A stretch of 64,000 bases of DNA from Nocardioides kribbensis (GTDB lineage Bacteria > Actinomycetota > Actinomycetes > Propionibacteriales > Nocardioidaceae). Within the stretch, counting starts at the first letter, position 1. The number at the start of each line of letters is the position of its first letter. This document shows, piece after piece, positions 47,069 through 57,134 of this stretch. Made by a program: the position numbers and the translations under genes. The notes beneath the pieces are model-generated. The model was not told the DNA's origin, made no database searches, and saw only the letters and a program-made list of their open reading frames with translations. Location of the stretch: positions 64,501-128,500 of the forward strand of contig NZ_JADCLL010000001.1 of assembly GCF_015070375.1 (NCBI RefSeq). The letters are read 5' to 3'.

Positions 47069-47638
47069 GTGGTGACCGCCGAGCCTCCCGAGGAGGAAGC
47101 CTCCGACGCAGCGCTGGTGCGCGCCGTCGGCGCGGGTGACGCCGAGGCCTTCCGCGAGATCGTGGACCGCTACGGTCCGCGGATGTACCGCTACGCGCTG
47201 CGGCTCGTCGGCGGCAACGACACCGACGCGGCCGAGGTCACCCAGGAGGCGCTGATCTCGGCGTGGAAGGACCTCGGCACCTTCCAGGGCCGCTCCAGCC
47301 TCAAGACCTGGCTCTTCCGGCTGGTCCACCGCCGCGCGGTGGACCTGCAGCGCCACCGGCGTCCCACGCCCATCAACGACGACCTGCTGTCGCGCTTCGT
47401 GCCCGAGGCCAGTGACAACCCTCTCCAGGACGTGCTCGACGCCGAGCTGCTGGCGGCCTTGCAGCAGGCGCTGGACGAACTACCGTGGCACCAGCGCGCG
47501 GTGTGGCTGCTGCGCGAGGTCGAGGGCATGTCGTACGACGAGATCGGCGAGGCGCTGGCCCTCCCGGTCGGAAGCGTCCGTGGTCACCTGCACCGCGGAC
47601 GGCGGACCCTGGCGGAGAGGATGGCGCGATGGCGGTAG
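47069..47638 (+). CDS. ECF-type RNA polymerase sigma factor
   Basis: Predicted 189-aa sigma-70 family factor. Region 2: FREIVDRYGPRMYRYALRLVGGNDTDAAEVTQEALISAWKDLGTF; region 4: LDELPWHQRAVWLLREVEGMSYDEIGEAL, with LPVGSVRGHLHRGRRTLAERM as the recognition helix. It recruits RNA polymerase to stress promoters. The GTG at 47069 has GGATGGAG upstream; an earlier ATG (46988) would add a non-conserved extension. The stop overlaps the next start, so the two are coupled; the downstream protein may act as its regulator. Divergent from the Asp23 operon. Confidence 0.92.
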   Translation: MVTAEPPEEEASDAALVRAVGAGDAEAFREIVDRYGPRMYRYALRLVGGNDTDAAEVTQEALISAWKDLGTFQGRSSLKTWLFRLVHRRAVDLQRHRRPTPINDDLLSRFVPEASDNPLQDVLDAELLAALQQALDELPWHQRAVWLLREVEGMSYDEIGEALALPVGSVRGHLHRGRRTLAERMARWR

Positions 47639-48156
47639 AGCCGCAGCGAGACGACGGTGACGACCTCGTCGGCGCCGACCGGCCCGACGTCGCGGGAGGG
47701 GAGCTGCTCGACCGCGCCCTGCGCGCCGTGCGCGAGGACGACCCGGGTGGCTTCGAGGGTGTGCGCAGCTCCGTGCTCGAGCGGGTGCGGCGCACCGTCG
47801 TGCCGGCCGACCCGGTCCTGGTGCGACGCGCCGACGGCGGCGTGGACCACGACCCCGACGGCTCGCGCACCTGGGTCTCCAGCCGGGTGGTGCGCTCGGC
47901 CGTGAGGCGTCTGGCGCAGCGGCGCGTCGCGAGCGCCCCGGCGTCGGTGCAGGTGGACGTCGACGAGGAGCACGTGACCCGGGTGCGACTGGGTCTCGTC
48001 TGCTCCTACGGCACCGACGTCCGCTCGGAGGCCGCCGAGGTGCGCGGGGAGGTCCAGGAGCTCTTGGTGTCGCTCGTCGGGCCCGATCCCCGGGGCGCGG
48101 TCGACGTCGACATCGACGTGGTCGACGTGGTCGAGGGCGACCCGCGCCTGGTGTGA
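47629..48156 (+). CDS. Asp23-like protein coupled to the sigma factor
   Basis: Predicted 175-aa protein. An acidic N-terminal part (ELLDRALRAVREDDPGGFEGV) precedes an Asp23-like domain: WVSSRVVRSAVRRLAQRRVASAPASVQVDV, VRLGLVCSYGTDVRSEAAEVRGEVQELL and VDVDIDVVDVVEGD. No anti-sigma zinc motif or membrane helix is seen. ATG 47629 lies 7 nt before the end of the sigma gene (TAG), so translation is coupled. It could sense the state of the Asp23 layer for the sigma factor; this is inference. Confidence 0.75.
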   Translation: MAVEPQRDDGDDLVGADRPDVAGGELLDRALRAVREDDPGGFEGVRSSVLERVRRTVVPADPVLVRRADGGVDHDPDGSRTWVSSRVVRSAVRRLAQRRVASAPASVQVDVDEEHVTRVRLGLVCSYGTDVRSEAAEVRGEVQELLVSLVGPDPRGAVDVDIDVVDVVEGDPRLV

Positions 48157-48310
48157 GCACCGGGAAAGGTCACCTCCCGGCGCGGATCGACGTACCGTGG
48201 CTCCGGTCGTCGGCCGACCCCCGCGGGGGTGCCCCCGCGCCCCGTGCCCTCGGGTCGTCCCGGCGCCGTCCCACCTGCCCCTCTCCGTCGACCCCCCTCA
48301 GGAGACCTGC

Positions 48311-50026
48311 ATGCGCGACTCGGGTCCGCTCGCGTCCAGACCATCCCGGCGACGAGCCACCGGCGCGGCCGTGGCCTGCTTCCTCGCCCTCTGCGTCGGC
48401 TCGGTCGTGCTCAGCGCCCCCGGCCGGTCGGCGGCGCCGCCGGAGCGGGCCACCACGGCGCCTCGCCCGGCCGGCGACCTGCGCACGGGCCCCGACGCGT
48501 TCGTCGGAGGGCAGGCGCTCCTCTTCAGCGGGCGGGTGGGTCCACGACGCAAGCAGGCGATCCGTCTGCAGTTCCACATGAACCGTCCGGGCGACGTCTG
48601 GACCGACGTCCAGGGCTCCCGCGGCACGACCGACCGGTCCGGGGCCTTCCGGTTCACCTTCCCCGCACCGGCCATGGAGAACATCAGCTACCGCGTGGCC
48701 TCCTCCTCCGGCGTCACCCCGGGGCGGCTGCTGCGGGCCCGCGCCCAGGAGGTCGTGCTGACCCTCGGGCGACGCCACCCGGCGGCGTACGTCGACCGCC
48801 CCTTCGTGCTGAAGGCGGACACGACGCCGGTGGTCCGCGGACGTCGCCCACCGGCCTTCCCCGGTCGTCGCGTGGAGCTGCAGGAGCGCGTCGACGGACA
48901 CCGCTGGCGCACCGTCGACACCGACACCACCGACGCGCGCGGGCGGGCCTTCTTCACCCGCACCGAGGCCGAGGCCGGCAACCACGTCTACCGCGCCCGC
49001 CAGGACGACTGGACGCAGGGCGGCGACCGGATCGGCTGGTTCGCGTCGTTCCCGACCACGTTCACGGTCGTCGCGGAGCCGCCCCCGGCGCCCAGCCCCG
49101 CTCCGTCACCCACCTCCAGCACCACTCCCACCGGCACCTCCGGCGGCACCGGCTCGCGCGCTGACACGACCACGGCGACACCGGCAGCGGCGCCCGCCCG
49201 GCTCACCGTGACCCGGGCGCAGGAGAGCGGCGCGCAGCCCGCACGTGCGGGATCGGGCGCCGCCGTCCTCCCCACCGCCGGGCGCGCGTCGGGCTCGACC
49301 AACGCCAGCTCCCGCTGGGGCTGGGGGCCGTCACTCTTCGACTTCGCCTGGGAGTTCGGGGAGTCCCTCACCTCCCGTCCCTACCGCGGCAGCCGGCTCG
49401 AGGGCGGGTGGCGCGACACCTCCAACGGCACCGGTCGGGCCGCCCACGTCAACGGCGGGCTCTTCCTGCAGAGCGGCTCCGGCGCCACGGCCCGCCACCG
49501 CGGCACCACCACCGCCACCCTCGACGGCAACGCCCAGCGCACGGGGCGGTGGGAGTTCCGGCTCCGGGCCTCGGCCGACCGCGGCCGCGCCGCCGACTAC
49601 GACGTGCGCGTCGAGCTGGTGCCCGAGGGCTCGTCGGTCGACGCGTGCACCGGCCCGGTGGTGACGGTCGCCGACTTCACCATGCGCGAGCGGGGGATGC
49701 GCTTCGGCGTGCGCTCCCGCGAGGGCGGCACGGCCCGGGTGGGACGCAAGGCGGTCAGCCTCACCGACCAGCCCCGCAACGTCGCGGTCGAGGTGGGTCG
49801 GCGACACGTGACCTGGTTCTACGACGGCACCGTGATCGGCTCGGTCGACGTGGCCGACCTCGGAGCGCCGCTGACGCCGCGCATCAGCCTCGTCGGCAAG
49901 CGTCGGTCGACGATGAGCCCGACCGTCCTCACCACGGACTGGCAGCGCGCGTGGACCCTCGACCACGGGAAGCAGGTCCGGTCGGGGCCCTCGCTCGGCC
50001 GGGTCCGGACCGACCCCGCCTGCTGA
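48311..50026 (+). CDS. Large secreted protein with C-terminal lectin/laminarinase-like domain
   Basis: Predicted 571-aa exported protein. Hydrophobic export signal near residues 17-37 (RRATGAAVACFLALCVGSVVLS). Two Ig-like repeats follow (~60-260): QALLFSGRVGPRRKQAIRLQ and AYVDRPFVLKADTTPVVRGR, each ending in a VYRA/YRVA-type strand. A Pro/Thr/Ser linker leads to a ~200-residue C-terminal jelly-roll domain (GRWEFRLRASADRGRAADYDVRVELVP, then RHVTWFYDGTVIGSVDVADL) like GH16/concanavalin lectin folds, but the GH16 catalytic ExDxxE is not seen. Probably carbohydrate-binding. GGAGACCTGC precedes the ATG. Confidence 0.75.
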   Translation: MRDSGPLASRPSRRRATGAAVACFLALCVGSVVLSAPGRSAAPPERATTAPRPAGDLRTGPDAFVGGQALLFSGRVGPRRKQAIRLQFHMNRPGDVWTDVQGSRGTTDRSGAFRFTFPAPAMENISYRVASSSGVTPGRLLRARAQEVVLTLGRRHPAAYVDRPFVLKADTTPVVRGRRPPAFPGRRVELQERVDGHRWRTVDTDTTDARGRAFFTRTEAEAGNHVYRARQDDWTQGGDRIGWFASFPTTFTVVAEPPPAPSPAPSPTSSTTPTGTSGGTGSRADTTTATPAAAPARLTVTRAQESGAQPARAGSGAAVLPTAGRASGSTNASSRWGWGPSLFDFAWEFGESLTSRPYRGSRLEGGWRDTSNGTGRAAHVNGGLFLQSGSGATARHRGTTTATLDGNAQRTGRWEFRLRASADRGRAADYDVRVELVPEGSSVDACTGPVVTVADFTMRERGMRFGVRSREGGTARVGRKAVSLTDQPRNVAVEVGRRHVTWFYDGTVIGSVDVADLGAPLTPRISLVGKRRSTMSPTVLTTDWQRAWTLDHGKQVRSGPSLGRVRTDPAC

Positions 50027-50032
50027 CCGGCG

Positions 50033-50269
50033 TCAGCGGCGGGTGCGGTGGCCGGTGGTGGGTCGGCGGTCCCAACCCGGGTCCTCCTGGCGGCGCTTGA
50101 GCAGCCACACGATCCCGGTGCACCAGGCGATCACGAGCGCCGCGACCGCTCCGCCGACCCCCACGAAGGGCGCGAGGACGAACAGGGCCGGGATCGTCCC
50201 CGTCGCCCACGCCATGAGGTAGGCGGCGGTCCGCGACCCGGACGCGCGGGGGTCACGAGGCGCGGTCAC
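50033..50269 (-). CDS. Small two-helix membrane protein (78 aa)
   Basis: Two hydrophobic helices (MAWATGTIPALFVLAPFVGVGG and AVAALVIAWCTGIVWLLKRRQ) and a basic C-terminus. The GTG at 50269 lies 7 nt after TACCGT (leaderless). No family recognised. Confidence 0.6.
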   Translation of the reverse strand: MTAPRDPRASGSRTAAYLMAWATGTIPALFVLAPFVGVGGAVAALVIAWCTGIVWLLKRRQEDPGWDRRPTTGHRTRR

Positions 50270-50345
50270 GGCGCACACGGTAAGGGACGGCCGTGGCTCG
50301 AGACCACCACGCCGTGGGTGCGACCCGTGTGGGGCACCGGACGGC

Positions 50346-52196
<1,851 letters not shown>

Positions 52197-52285
52197 CGTG
52201 CCGACCCCTCCCGACCGTACGCCGACCCGGGCCACCCCACCTGCGGACGCAGCGGCCGTCGCGGGCCCGCGTCGGGTGTGTGGTC

Positions 52286-52663
52286 TCAGGCGCCGGGCCG
52301 CAGCAGCCAGCGCTCCACGGCCACCTCGACCAGCACCCGCGCGCCGTAGCGCGACGGGTCGGCGGCGTCCCACCCGGCGTACCGCTCGGCGAACGCCGCC
52401 AGCACGGCCGCGTGCGCCTCGCGCCCCCGCGGCCCGGACAGGTCGTGGACGACCGCGCGCCCCTCGCCGACCGTCGGGTCGGCCGCGCTGCCGTCGAGGG
52501 CGAGCGAGACCCGCGGGTCGTGCTCGAGGTTGCGCGTCTTCACGGCCGCGCGGGAGGTCGCGATCCAGACCACGTCGGCGTCGCGCACGAACCACACCGG
52601 GGTCGTGTGGGGCGAGCCGTCGGGACGCAGCGTGGTCAGCCAGAGGCAGGGAGGGGCGCTCAC
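52286..52663 (-). CDS. Pyridoxamine 5'-phosphate oxidase-family (split-barrel flavin) protein
   Basis: Predicted 125-aa flavin/F420-binding split barrel: [49 protein letters not shown] and [19 protein letters not shown]. Actinobacterial PPOX proteins of this size often bind F420 or haem; the true substrate is unknown. Divergent from the DUF3626 gene. Confidence 0.85.
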   Translation of the reverse strand: MSAPPCLWLTTLRPDGSPHTTPVWFVRDADVVWIATSRAAVKTRNLEHDPRVSLALDGSAADPTVGEGRAVVHDLSGPRGREAHAAVLAAFAERYAGWDAADPSRYGARVLVEVAVERWLLRPGA

Positions 52664-52722
52664 CCGCCGATCGTCACAGATCCCCGGTGACGCCCGCGCG
52701 CTGCTGCCCTAGGCTGACGGTC

Positions 52723-53517
52723 GTGGACGCCGGTGCCGACGGAGCCACCGCTGCGCCCGCGCGCGCCGTGGAGGCCGTGACGGTGCAGTTCCACCCCGAC
52801 TGGCCGCACGGTGGCTCGACCGTGGTGGCGTCGCTGGCCGCCGACGGTCGCTATCGCTCGCAGTTCGTCACGGGCGTCTCCAACGGCGGACTCACGGCCT
52901 TCCCCGGCGGCGACCGGTGGCGGTGGGAGAGCAGGCTCTTCGCCGGGCGCTACGACAAGGCCCCTCCCGGCGACCGCCCGGTCTACGGCGCCTGGAACCG
53001 TCACGCCGACCCCTACGGCGGCGCGGTGCGCTTCGGCTCGTCCTACCTGCGGCTGCGCCCGGAAGTCGTCACACGCTCCACGTTCTGCTTCCCCGACTCC
53101 GTCCTCGAGCCGGACCCCGCCGACGTGGGGGAGGCCGACCTGCTGCCGCGCCTGTGCGCGATGGCCGACGCCTCCGGTCTCGACCCCCTCGACGACTACG
53201 TGGAGGCCCACGTGCATGGGCCGCTGAGCCTGGCCGACGACATCGAGGCCCTCGTGCTCGACCCGTGCTACGCCGGCACCGAGGTGAGCGGGATAGCCGA
53301 GAAGCAGGGATGGCCGGTGGAGCTGCACCCCGGCTTCAGGGCAGCCGCCGACGACCTCGACCCCGCCTACCGCGGCGCGCACGTCGTCGACCTGGCCCGC
53401 AGGCTGGGCGGGGAGCTGACGCCCGCGGTGCTGGGCCGGGCGGCCCGGTCGGGGGACCACCCGCCGCAGACGGTCAAGCAGCTGTGGCACTGCCTGGCGC
53501 GCTTCGGGCGAGGGTGA
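52723..53517 (+). CDS. DUF3626 domain protein
   Basis: Predicted 264-aa protein. Segments: VTVQFHPDWPHGGSTVVASLAADGRYRSQF, GAWNRHADPYGGAVRFGSSYLRLRP, RSTFCFPDS, and YVEAHVHGPLSLADDIEALVLDPCYAGTEV. This DUF is often related to toxin-like or ADP-ribosyl-type folds in annotation, but the reaction is unknown. TAGGCT ends 7 nt before the GTG (leaderless). Confidence 0.8.
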   Translation: MDAGADGATAAPARAVEAVTVQFHPDWPHGGSTVVASLAADGRYRSQFVTGVSNGGLTAFPGGDRWRWESRLFAGRYDKAPPGDRPVYGAWNRHADPYGGAVRFGSSYLRLRPEVVTRSTFCFPDSVLEPDPADVGEADLLPRLCAMADASGLDPLDDYVEAHVHGPLSLADDIEALVLDPCYAGTEVSGIAEKQGWPVELHPGFRAAADDLDPAYRGAHVVDLARRLGGELTPAVLGRAARSGDHPPQTVKQLWHCLARFGRG

Positions 53518-53576
53518 CCCCGGCCCACGACGTGAGCCCACTCCGGGCCGTCCGGGCGGTCCGGAGAGGGCGGCGG

Positions 53577-54200
53577 TCAGCGGTCTCGCAACCACGCGTC
53601 GAGGGCGAGGGTGACCTCGGTGTGGGCCGCGAGCATCGCCCTAGGGTCGTCGGGCACCCGCAGCACGTGGTCGCCGGGGACCAGCACGGTGCGACCGCCC
53701 AGGGCTGCGAGCACGGTGCGGTCGAGGTAGGGGTCGGACTCCCCGATGGCGGTGAGCTGCGGTGCGGGGTACGCCAGCAGCGCCTCGCTCACCAGCGGCT
53801 CGATGAGCAGCGGGGTCAGCCAGGCGGCGGGACAGCCGAGGTCGGCCGCGACGGGAGCGGCGAGGGTGCCCAGCGACTTGGCCACGACGACGAGCCGGCC
53901 GTCGTACCCCTCCGCGGCGGCGCGCAGCTGCTCGCCCACCCAGACCGCCTCGTCCTCGATCTCGAGCGCTCCGCGGGCGGCGGGGTCCCACCAGACCTGG
54001 CGCACGTGCCACCCGCGGGCCAGGGCGACCTGGGTGGCGAAGAACAGCAGCGGGGCGTCGGGGGAGTACTGCCTGCCCGGCAGCACGACGCACAGGCCGC
54101 GGACGCCCTGGGGCGAAGTCTCGGCGGCGAGGTCGACGTAGCGGGTCACCGTGACAGCCTCGGCGCGGCCCGCGACGTCGTCAACGTGCCTGGTCAGCAC
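53577..54200 (-). CDS. Alpha/beta hydrolase-fold protein
   Basis: Predicted 207-aa protein. GLCVVLPGRQYSPDAPLLFFA, HVRQVWWDP, and the elbow VVVAKSLGTLAAPVAAD with Ser nucleophile (KSLG), then Asp in AIGESDPYLDR and His in PGDHVLRVPDD complete the triad. The GTG at 54200 has GAGG 6 nt upstream; a later GTG near 54152 is possible. The start overlaps the promoter of the divergent MOSC gene. Confidence 0.7.
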   Translation of the reverse strand: MLTRHVDDVAGRAEAVTVTRYVDLAAETSPQGVRGLCVVLPGRQYSPDAPLLFFATQVALARGWHVRQVWWDPAARGALEIEDEAVWVGEQLRAAAEGYDGRLVVVAKSLGTLAAPVAADLGCPAAWLTPLLIEPLVSEALLAYPAPQLTAIGESDPYLDRTVLAALGGRTVLVPGDHVLRVPDDPRAMLAAHTEVTLALDAWLRDR

Positions 54201-54215
54201 GGCTAGCCTCGGTGC

Positions 54216-54823
54216 ATGGCCGGGACAGGCAGGGTCGTCGCCGTGAGTCGGGACGAGACCCACCGCTTCAGCAAGACCCCGCGCGAGTCGATCACCCTCG
54301 TGACCGGCCTCGGCGTGGTCGGCGACGCCCACGCGGGTGCGCTCGTGCAGCACCGCTCGCGCGTGCGCCGTGACCCCGGCCGGCCCCCAACCTGCGCCAG
54401 GTGCACCTGATCCAGGACGACCTGCTCGCCGAGGCACGCGCGGCCGGCCACGACCTCGGCCCGGGCGGGCTCGGAGAGAACGTCCTCACCACCGGGGTCG
54501 ACCTGCTCGCCCTGCCGACCGGCACCCGTCTGCGCCTCGGCGAAGTGGTGCTGCGCGTGACCGGACTCCGCAACCCGTGCCGCCAGATAGAGGACTTCTC
54601 CGCCGGGCTGCTCAAGGTCGTCGTGGCCCGCGCCGACGCCCGGCCCTCGACCTCCGAGATCACCCTCGGTCCGACCGGCGGGGCGGAGTCGATCGACGGA
54701 GCCGGCATCACCCGCCGGGCGGGCGTCATGGCCGTCGTCGAGCGCGGGGGAGAGGTGTGCCCCGGCACGGCGGTCGAGGTCGAGCTGCCGCCCGAGCCGC
54801 ACCAGCGGCTCGAGCCGGTCTGA
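54216..54823 (+). pseudogene. MOSC-domain protein interrupted by a frameshift
   Basis: The first frame (54216-54410) reads MAGTGRVVAVSRDETHRFSK to RRDPGRP and stops; the second (from about 54386 to 54823) resumes with PNLRQVHLIQDDLLAEARAAG, NPCRQIEDF and the rest of the domain. The break is at CCCCC (54384-54388): two extra C or one missing C would restore one frame of about 200 aa. MOSC domains bind molybdenum cofactor or sulfur via a Cys (here in RNPCRQI). It is either a recent inactivation or a sequencing error in a homopolymer. TAGCCT ends 6 nt before the ATG. Confidence 0.8.
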
Positions 54824-54830
54824 GACCGGC
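54814..54830 (+). terminator. Short hairpin at the end of the MOSC gene
   Basis: GCCGGTCT-G-AGACCGGC, 8-bp perfect arms around the stop codon (54821-54823). Weak terminator candidate. Confidence 0.4.
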
Positions 54831-54845
54831 GGGGCGGTCCCTGGG

Positions 54846-55073
54846 TCAGCGGGGGTCCGTGCTGCTCCCGGTGGAGTCGGCCGCCTGGTCGGTCCTGCTC
54901 GGGCGACCGGCGTCCCTCGCGCGCTGCCGGCGCACGGCGACGAGGGAGACGGCCACCGTGGCAGCGATCCACACGAGGGTCGCGACGAGCCCGTGCTCCC
55001 TCGATCGCAGGACCACGATGGCGATCAGTGCGCCTCCGAACACGACGGTCAGGTAGGCGTAGATGAGCTTCAC
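54846..55073 (-). CDS. Small membrane protein (75 aa)
   Basis: Two membrane helices (MKLIYAYLTVVFGGALIAIVV and GLVATLVWIAATVAVSLVAV) and a charged tail. TAGCGT ends 6 nt before the GTG at 55073 (leaderless). No family recognised. Confidence 0.65.
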   Translation of the reverse strand: MKLIYAYLTVVFGGALIAIVVLRSREHGLVATLVWIAATVAVSLVAVRRQRARDAGRPSRTDQAADSTGSSTDPR

Positions 55074-55153
55074 AGCGCGACGCTAGCTTGGTCGGGTCTG
55101 ACTCGACCGGCGAGGGCCGGCCGTCCGCAGGCCGTTCGTGATGGGGTGGACCG

Positions 55154-56143
55154 ATGAGCGACTCCCCGACGACCGCGCCGCAGGTCGCGATGCTGTGGGA
55201 GGACGCCGACCCCGACCGCGTGCTGAGACAGCGCTTCGGCCTCGACGGCGCGGCCGCAGCCGGGCGATGGGTGTGCTCGCTGGTGGGGCGGGTGTGGGGC
55301 GCCCACGACGTGGTCTGCGAGCGGATCGTCCTCAGCGACGTCAACGCCCTCGCCTGGCTGTCGACCGACGACGGACCCCGGCTGGCGAAGTGGACGCGCT
55401 CACAGGAGCGCTTCGCCCGGCTGCAGCAGCTCGCGGCGCTGACCGGCTGGCTGGAGGGGGAGGGGCAGCCGGTCTCGGCGCTGGTGCCGGCTCGCGACGG
55501 ACGGCTCCAGGTCGAGCACGACGGGGTCTCGACGGGTGTGCAGCGCGTCGTGCGCGGCGAGGTGCTCGACGTCGACGACCCGGCCCAGGTCTGGGCCGCG
55601 GGTGCAGCGCTCGCGCGTCTGCACCTGGCTCTCGCGCGCTGGCCGGGCGGCGTGCACCTCGCCGGCTCGCCGGCTTACGTCGACCCGCGGCGAGCGCTCG
55701 CCGGCCGGCTCGAGGCCGACAGCAGCCAGGTGCCCGCCGGGGCCGGCGCCCTCCTGCGCCGCCTGCTGCGGGAGGCACCCGACCTGGGTAGCGCGCCCCA
55801 GCTCGTCCACGGCGACGTCCGCTCGGCCAACGTGCTGTGCCGGGGATCCGAGGTCGTGGCGCTGCTCGACCTCGAGGAGGCCCGCGCCGAGCAGCGCGTG
55901 GTCGAGCTGGCGCGGGCCGCTGTGCTCCTCGGCACCCGCTTCCACGACTGGGCGCCGGTCCCGGGCGGGGTCCGCCACACGTTCCGGGCGGGCTATGAGT
56001 CGGTGAGCCGACTCTCGCCTGCCGAGAGCCGTTGGTTCGACGTCGTGGAGCTCGCGGCGTCCTGGGCGATGGTGCCGACGGGTGGAGATCCGACCGGCTG
56101 GGGGAGCGAGGCCCGAGCCGTCACGGCCCGCCTCGGCGGCTAG
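55154..56143 (+). CDS. Aminoglycoside phosphotransferase-family (APH) kinase-like protein
   Basis: Predicted 329-aa protein with a protein-kinase-like APH fold. The catalytic loop is LVHGDVRSANVLCRG and the metal-binding Asp is in VVALLDLEEARAEQ (normally DxD/DFE-like). N-lobe features: WLSTDDGPRLAKWTRSQ (candidate ATP-binding Lys). Likely phosphorylates a small metabolite; antibiotic resistance cannot be assumed. It lies 9 bp before the GrpB-family gene. Confidence 0.82.
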   Translation: MSDSPTTAPQVAMLWEDADPDRVLRQRFGLDGAAAAGRWVCSLVGRVWGAHDVVCERIVLSDVNALAWLSTDDGPRLAKWTRSQERFARLQQLAALTGWLEGEGQPVSALVPARDGRLQVEHDGVSTGVQRVVRGEVLDVDDPAQVWAAGAALARLHLALARWPGGVHLAGSPAYVDPRRALAGRLEADSSQVPAGAGALLRRLLREAPDLGSAPQLVHGDVRSANVLCRGSEVVALLDLEEARAEQRVVELARAAVLLGTRFHDWAPVPGGVRHTFRAGYESVSRLSPAESRWFDVVELAASWAMVPTGGDPTGWGSEARAVTARLGG

Positions 56144-56152
56144 CATCGCCGG

Positions 56153-56701
56153 GTGCCGATCGAGGTGGTCCCGTACTCCGCGCAGTGGCCCGTGCAGTTC
56201 GACCGGGTCGCCGCGCAGCTGCGGTCGACCCTGACCGCGGTGCCCTCGGCGTACGTCGAGCACGTCGGCTCGACCGCGGTGCCCGGTCTGGCCGCCAAAC
56301 CGGTGCTCGACATCGACGTCGTGGTCCCCGCGGGTGACGTCGACGCCGCGGTGGCGGCGTTGGAGTCGGCCGGCTACGTGCACCGCGGCGACCTCGGCGT
56401 GCCCGACCGCGAGGCCTTCCACGCACCCGACGACGATCCGCGGCGTCACGTCTACGTCTGCCCCGCCGGCAGCCTGAGCGTGCGCAACCACCTCGCCGTG
56501 CGCGACGTGCTCCGACGCCGCGAGGACCTGCGCGAGGCCTACGCCGCGGTCAAGCTCGCCCTGGCCGCCGAGCCGGCGATGGACATCGACACCTATGTCG
56601 CCCGCAAGTCGGCGGTGCTCCAGGAGGTGCTCGCGGTCGCCGACCTCACCGCCGAGGAGCGACGCCGGATCCTGCGGCTCAACGACCCGAGCAGCGCCTG
56701 A
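56153..56701 (+). CDS. GrpB-family nucleotidyltransferase-like protein (first copy)
   Basis: Predicted 182-aa GrpB/UPF0157 protein: IEVVPYSAQWPVQFDRVAAQL, VEHVGSTAVPGLAAKPVLDIDVVVP (GS...D.D nucleotidyltransferase core), HVYVCPAGSLSVRNHLAVRD and KLALAAEPAMDIDTYVARK. Function unproven. The -10 TAGCAT overlaps the stop of the APH gene and ends 6 nt before the GTG. Confidence 0.88.
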   Translation: MPIEVVPYSAQWPVQFDRVAAQLRSTLTAVPSAYVEHVGSTAVPGLAAKPVLDIDVVVPAGDVDAAVAALESAGYVHRGDLGVPDREAFHAPDDDPRRHVYVCPAGSLSVRNHLAVRDVLRRREDLREAYAAVKLALAAEPAMDIDTYVARKSAVLQEVLAVADLTAEERRRILRLNDPSSA

Positions 56702-56730
56702 GGGGCGTGGGGCACGACTAGCCTCGGGCC

Positions 56731-57051
56731 ATGGCGCAGCCGCGGGCGGGGGACCGGAAGACGCGCCCGACCGGGCCGGTCGCGCCGGGGTTCCGGTGGT
56801 TCTGGACGGGAGAGACGGTCTCGGCGGCCGGCTCAGGACTGGTCCGGGGCCCGCTGGTCGAGCTGCGCCGGGTGCTGGAGCCCGGCGGTCGGCTGCTGCT
56901 CTCGGTCAACCACCCGGTCATCCGTCCGGTGGTCTACCCGCAGGAGGACTACCTCGCGACGACGGCCTACATCGAGGCGCGGGTCGGGAGCGGGCACCGG
57001 GGAGGGGCGGAGACGCGTTACACGGCTGTCATTCTCCGCGACCTGACATAA
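56731..57051 (+). pseudogene. Fusion scar of an MFS transporter start and a methyltransferase end
   Basis: A 106-codon frame. Its first ~35 residues (VAPGFRWFWTGETVSAAGSG) look like the start of an MFS permease. From about residue 40 it reads LVELRRVLEPGGRLLLSVNH, typical of the post-motif region of class I SAM methyltransferases, and ends ETRYTAVILRDLT. The middle of both genes is absent, as after a ~1-2 kb deletion joining them in frame. A functional product is unlikely. TAGCCT ends 6 nt before the ATG, so it may still be expressed. Confidence 0.7.
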
Positions 57052-57057
57052 TGTCAG
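57043..57057. promoter_or_regulatory. Perfect palindrome CTGACAT-A-ATGTCAG
   Basis: Seven-bp perfect arms around one A, overlapping the stop of the fusion scar, in an AT-rich patch (ACATAATGTCAGTTAT). It looks like an operator of a TetR/MarR-type regulator, but no regulator gene lies next to it; it may be left over from a deleted gene. Confidence 0.45.
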
Positions 57058-57134
57058 TTATCGGCGGTGCTTCGGAGGTAGGCGAGCGGGTCAGCAGGGT
57101 GCTGACCACGCGTCGGATCCTGACAGTAACGAGC

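Noticed and set aside
54216..54410. A separate 64-aa gene
   Set aside because: Its sequence is the N-terminal part of a MOSC protein whose remainder is in the next frame, so it is treated as one broken gene.
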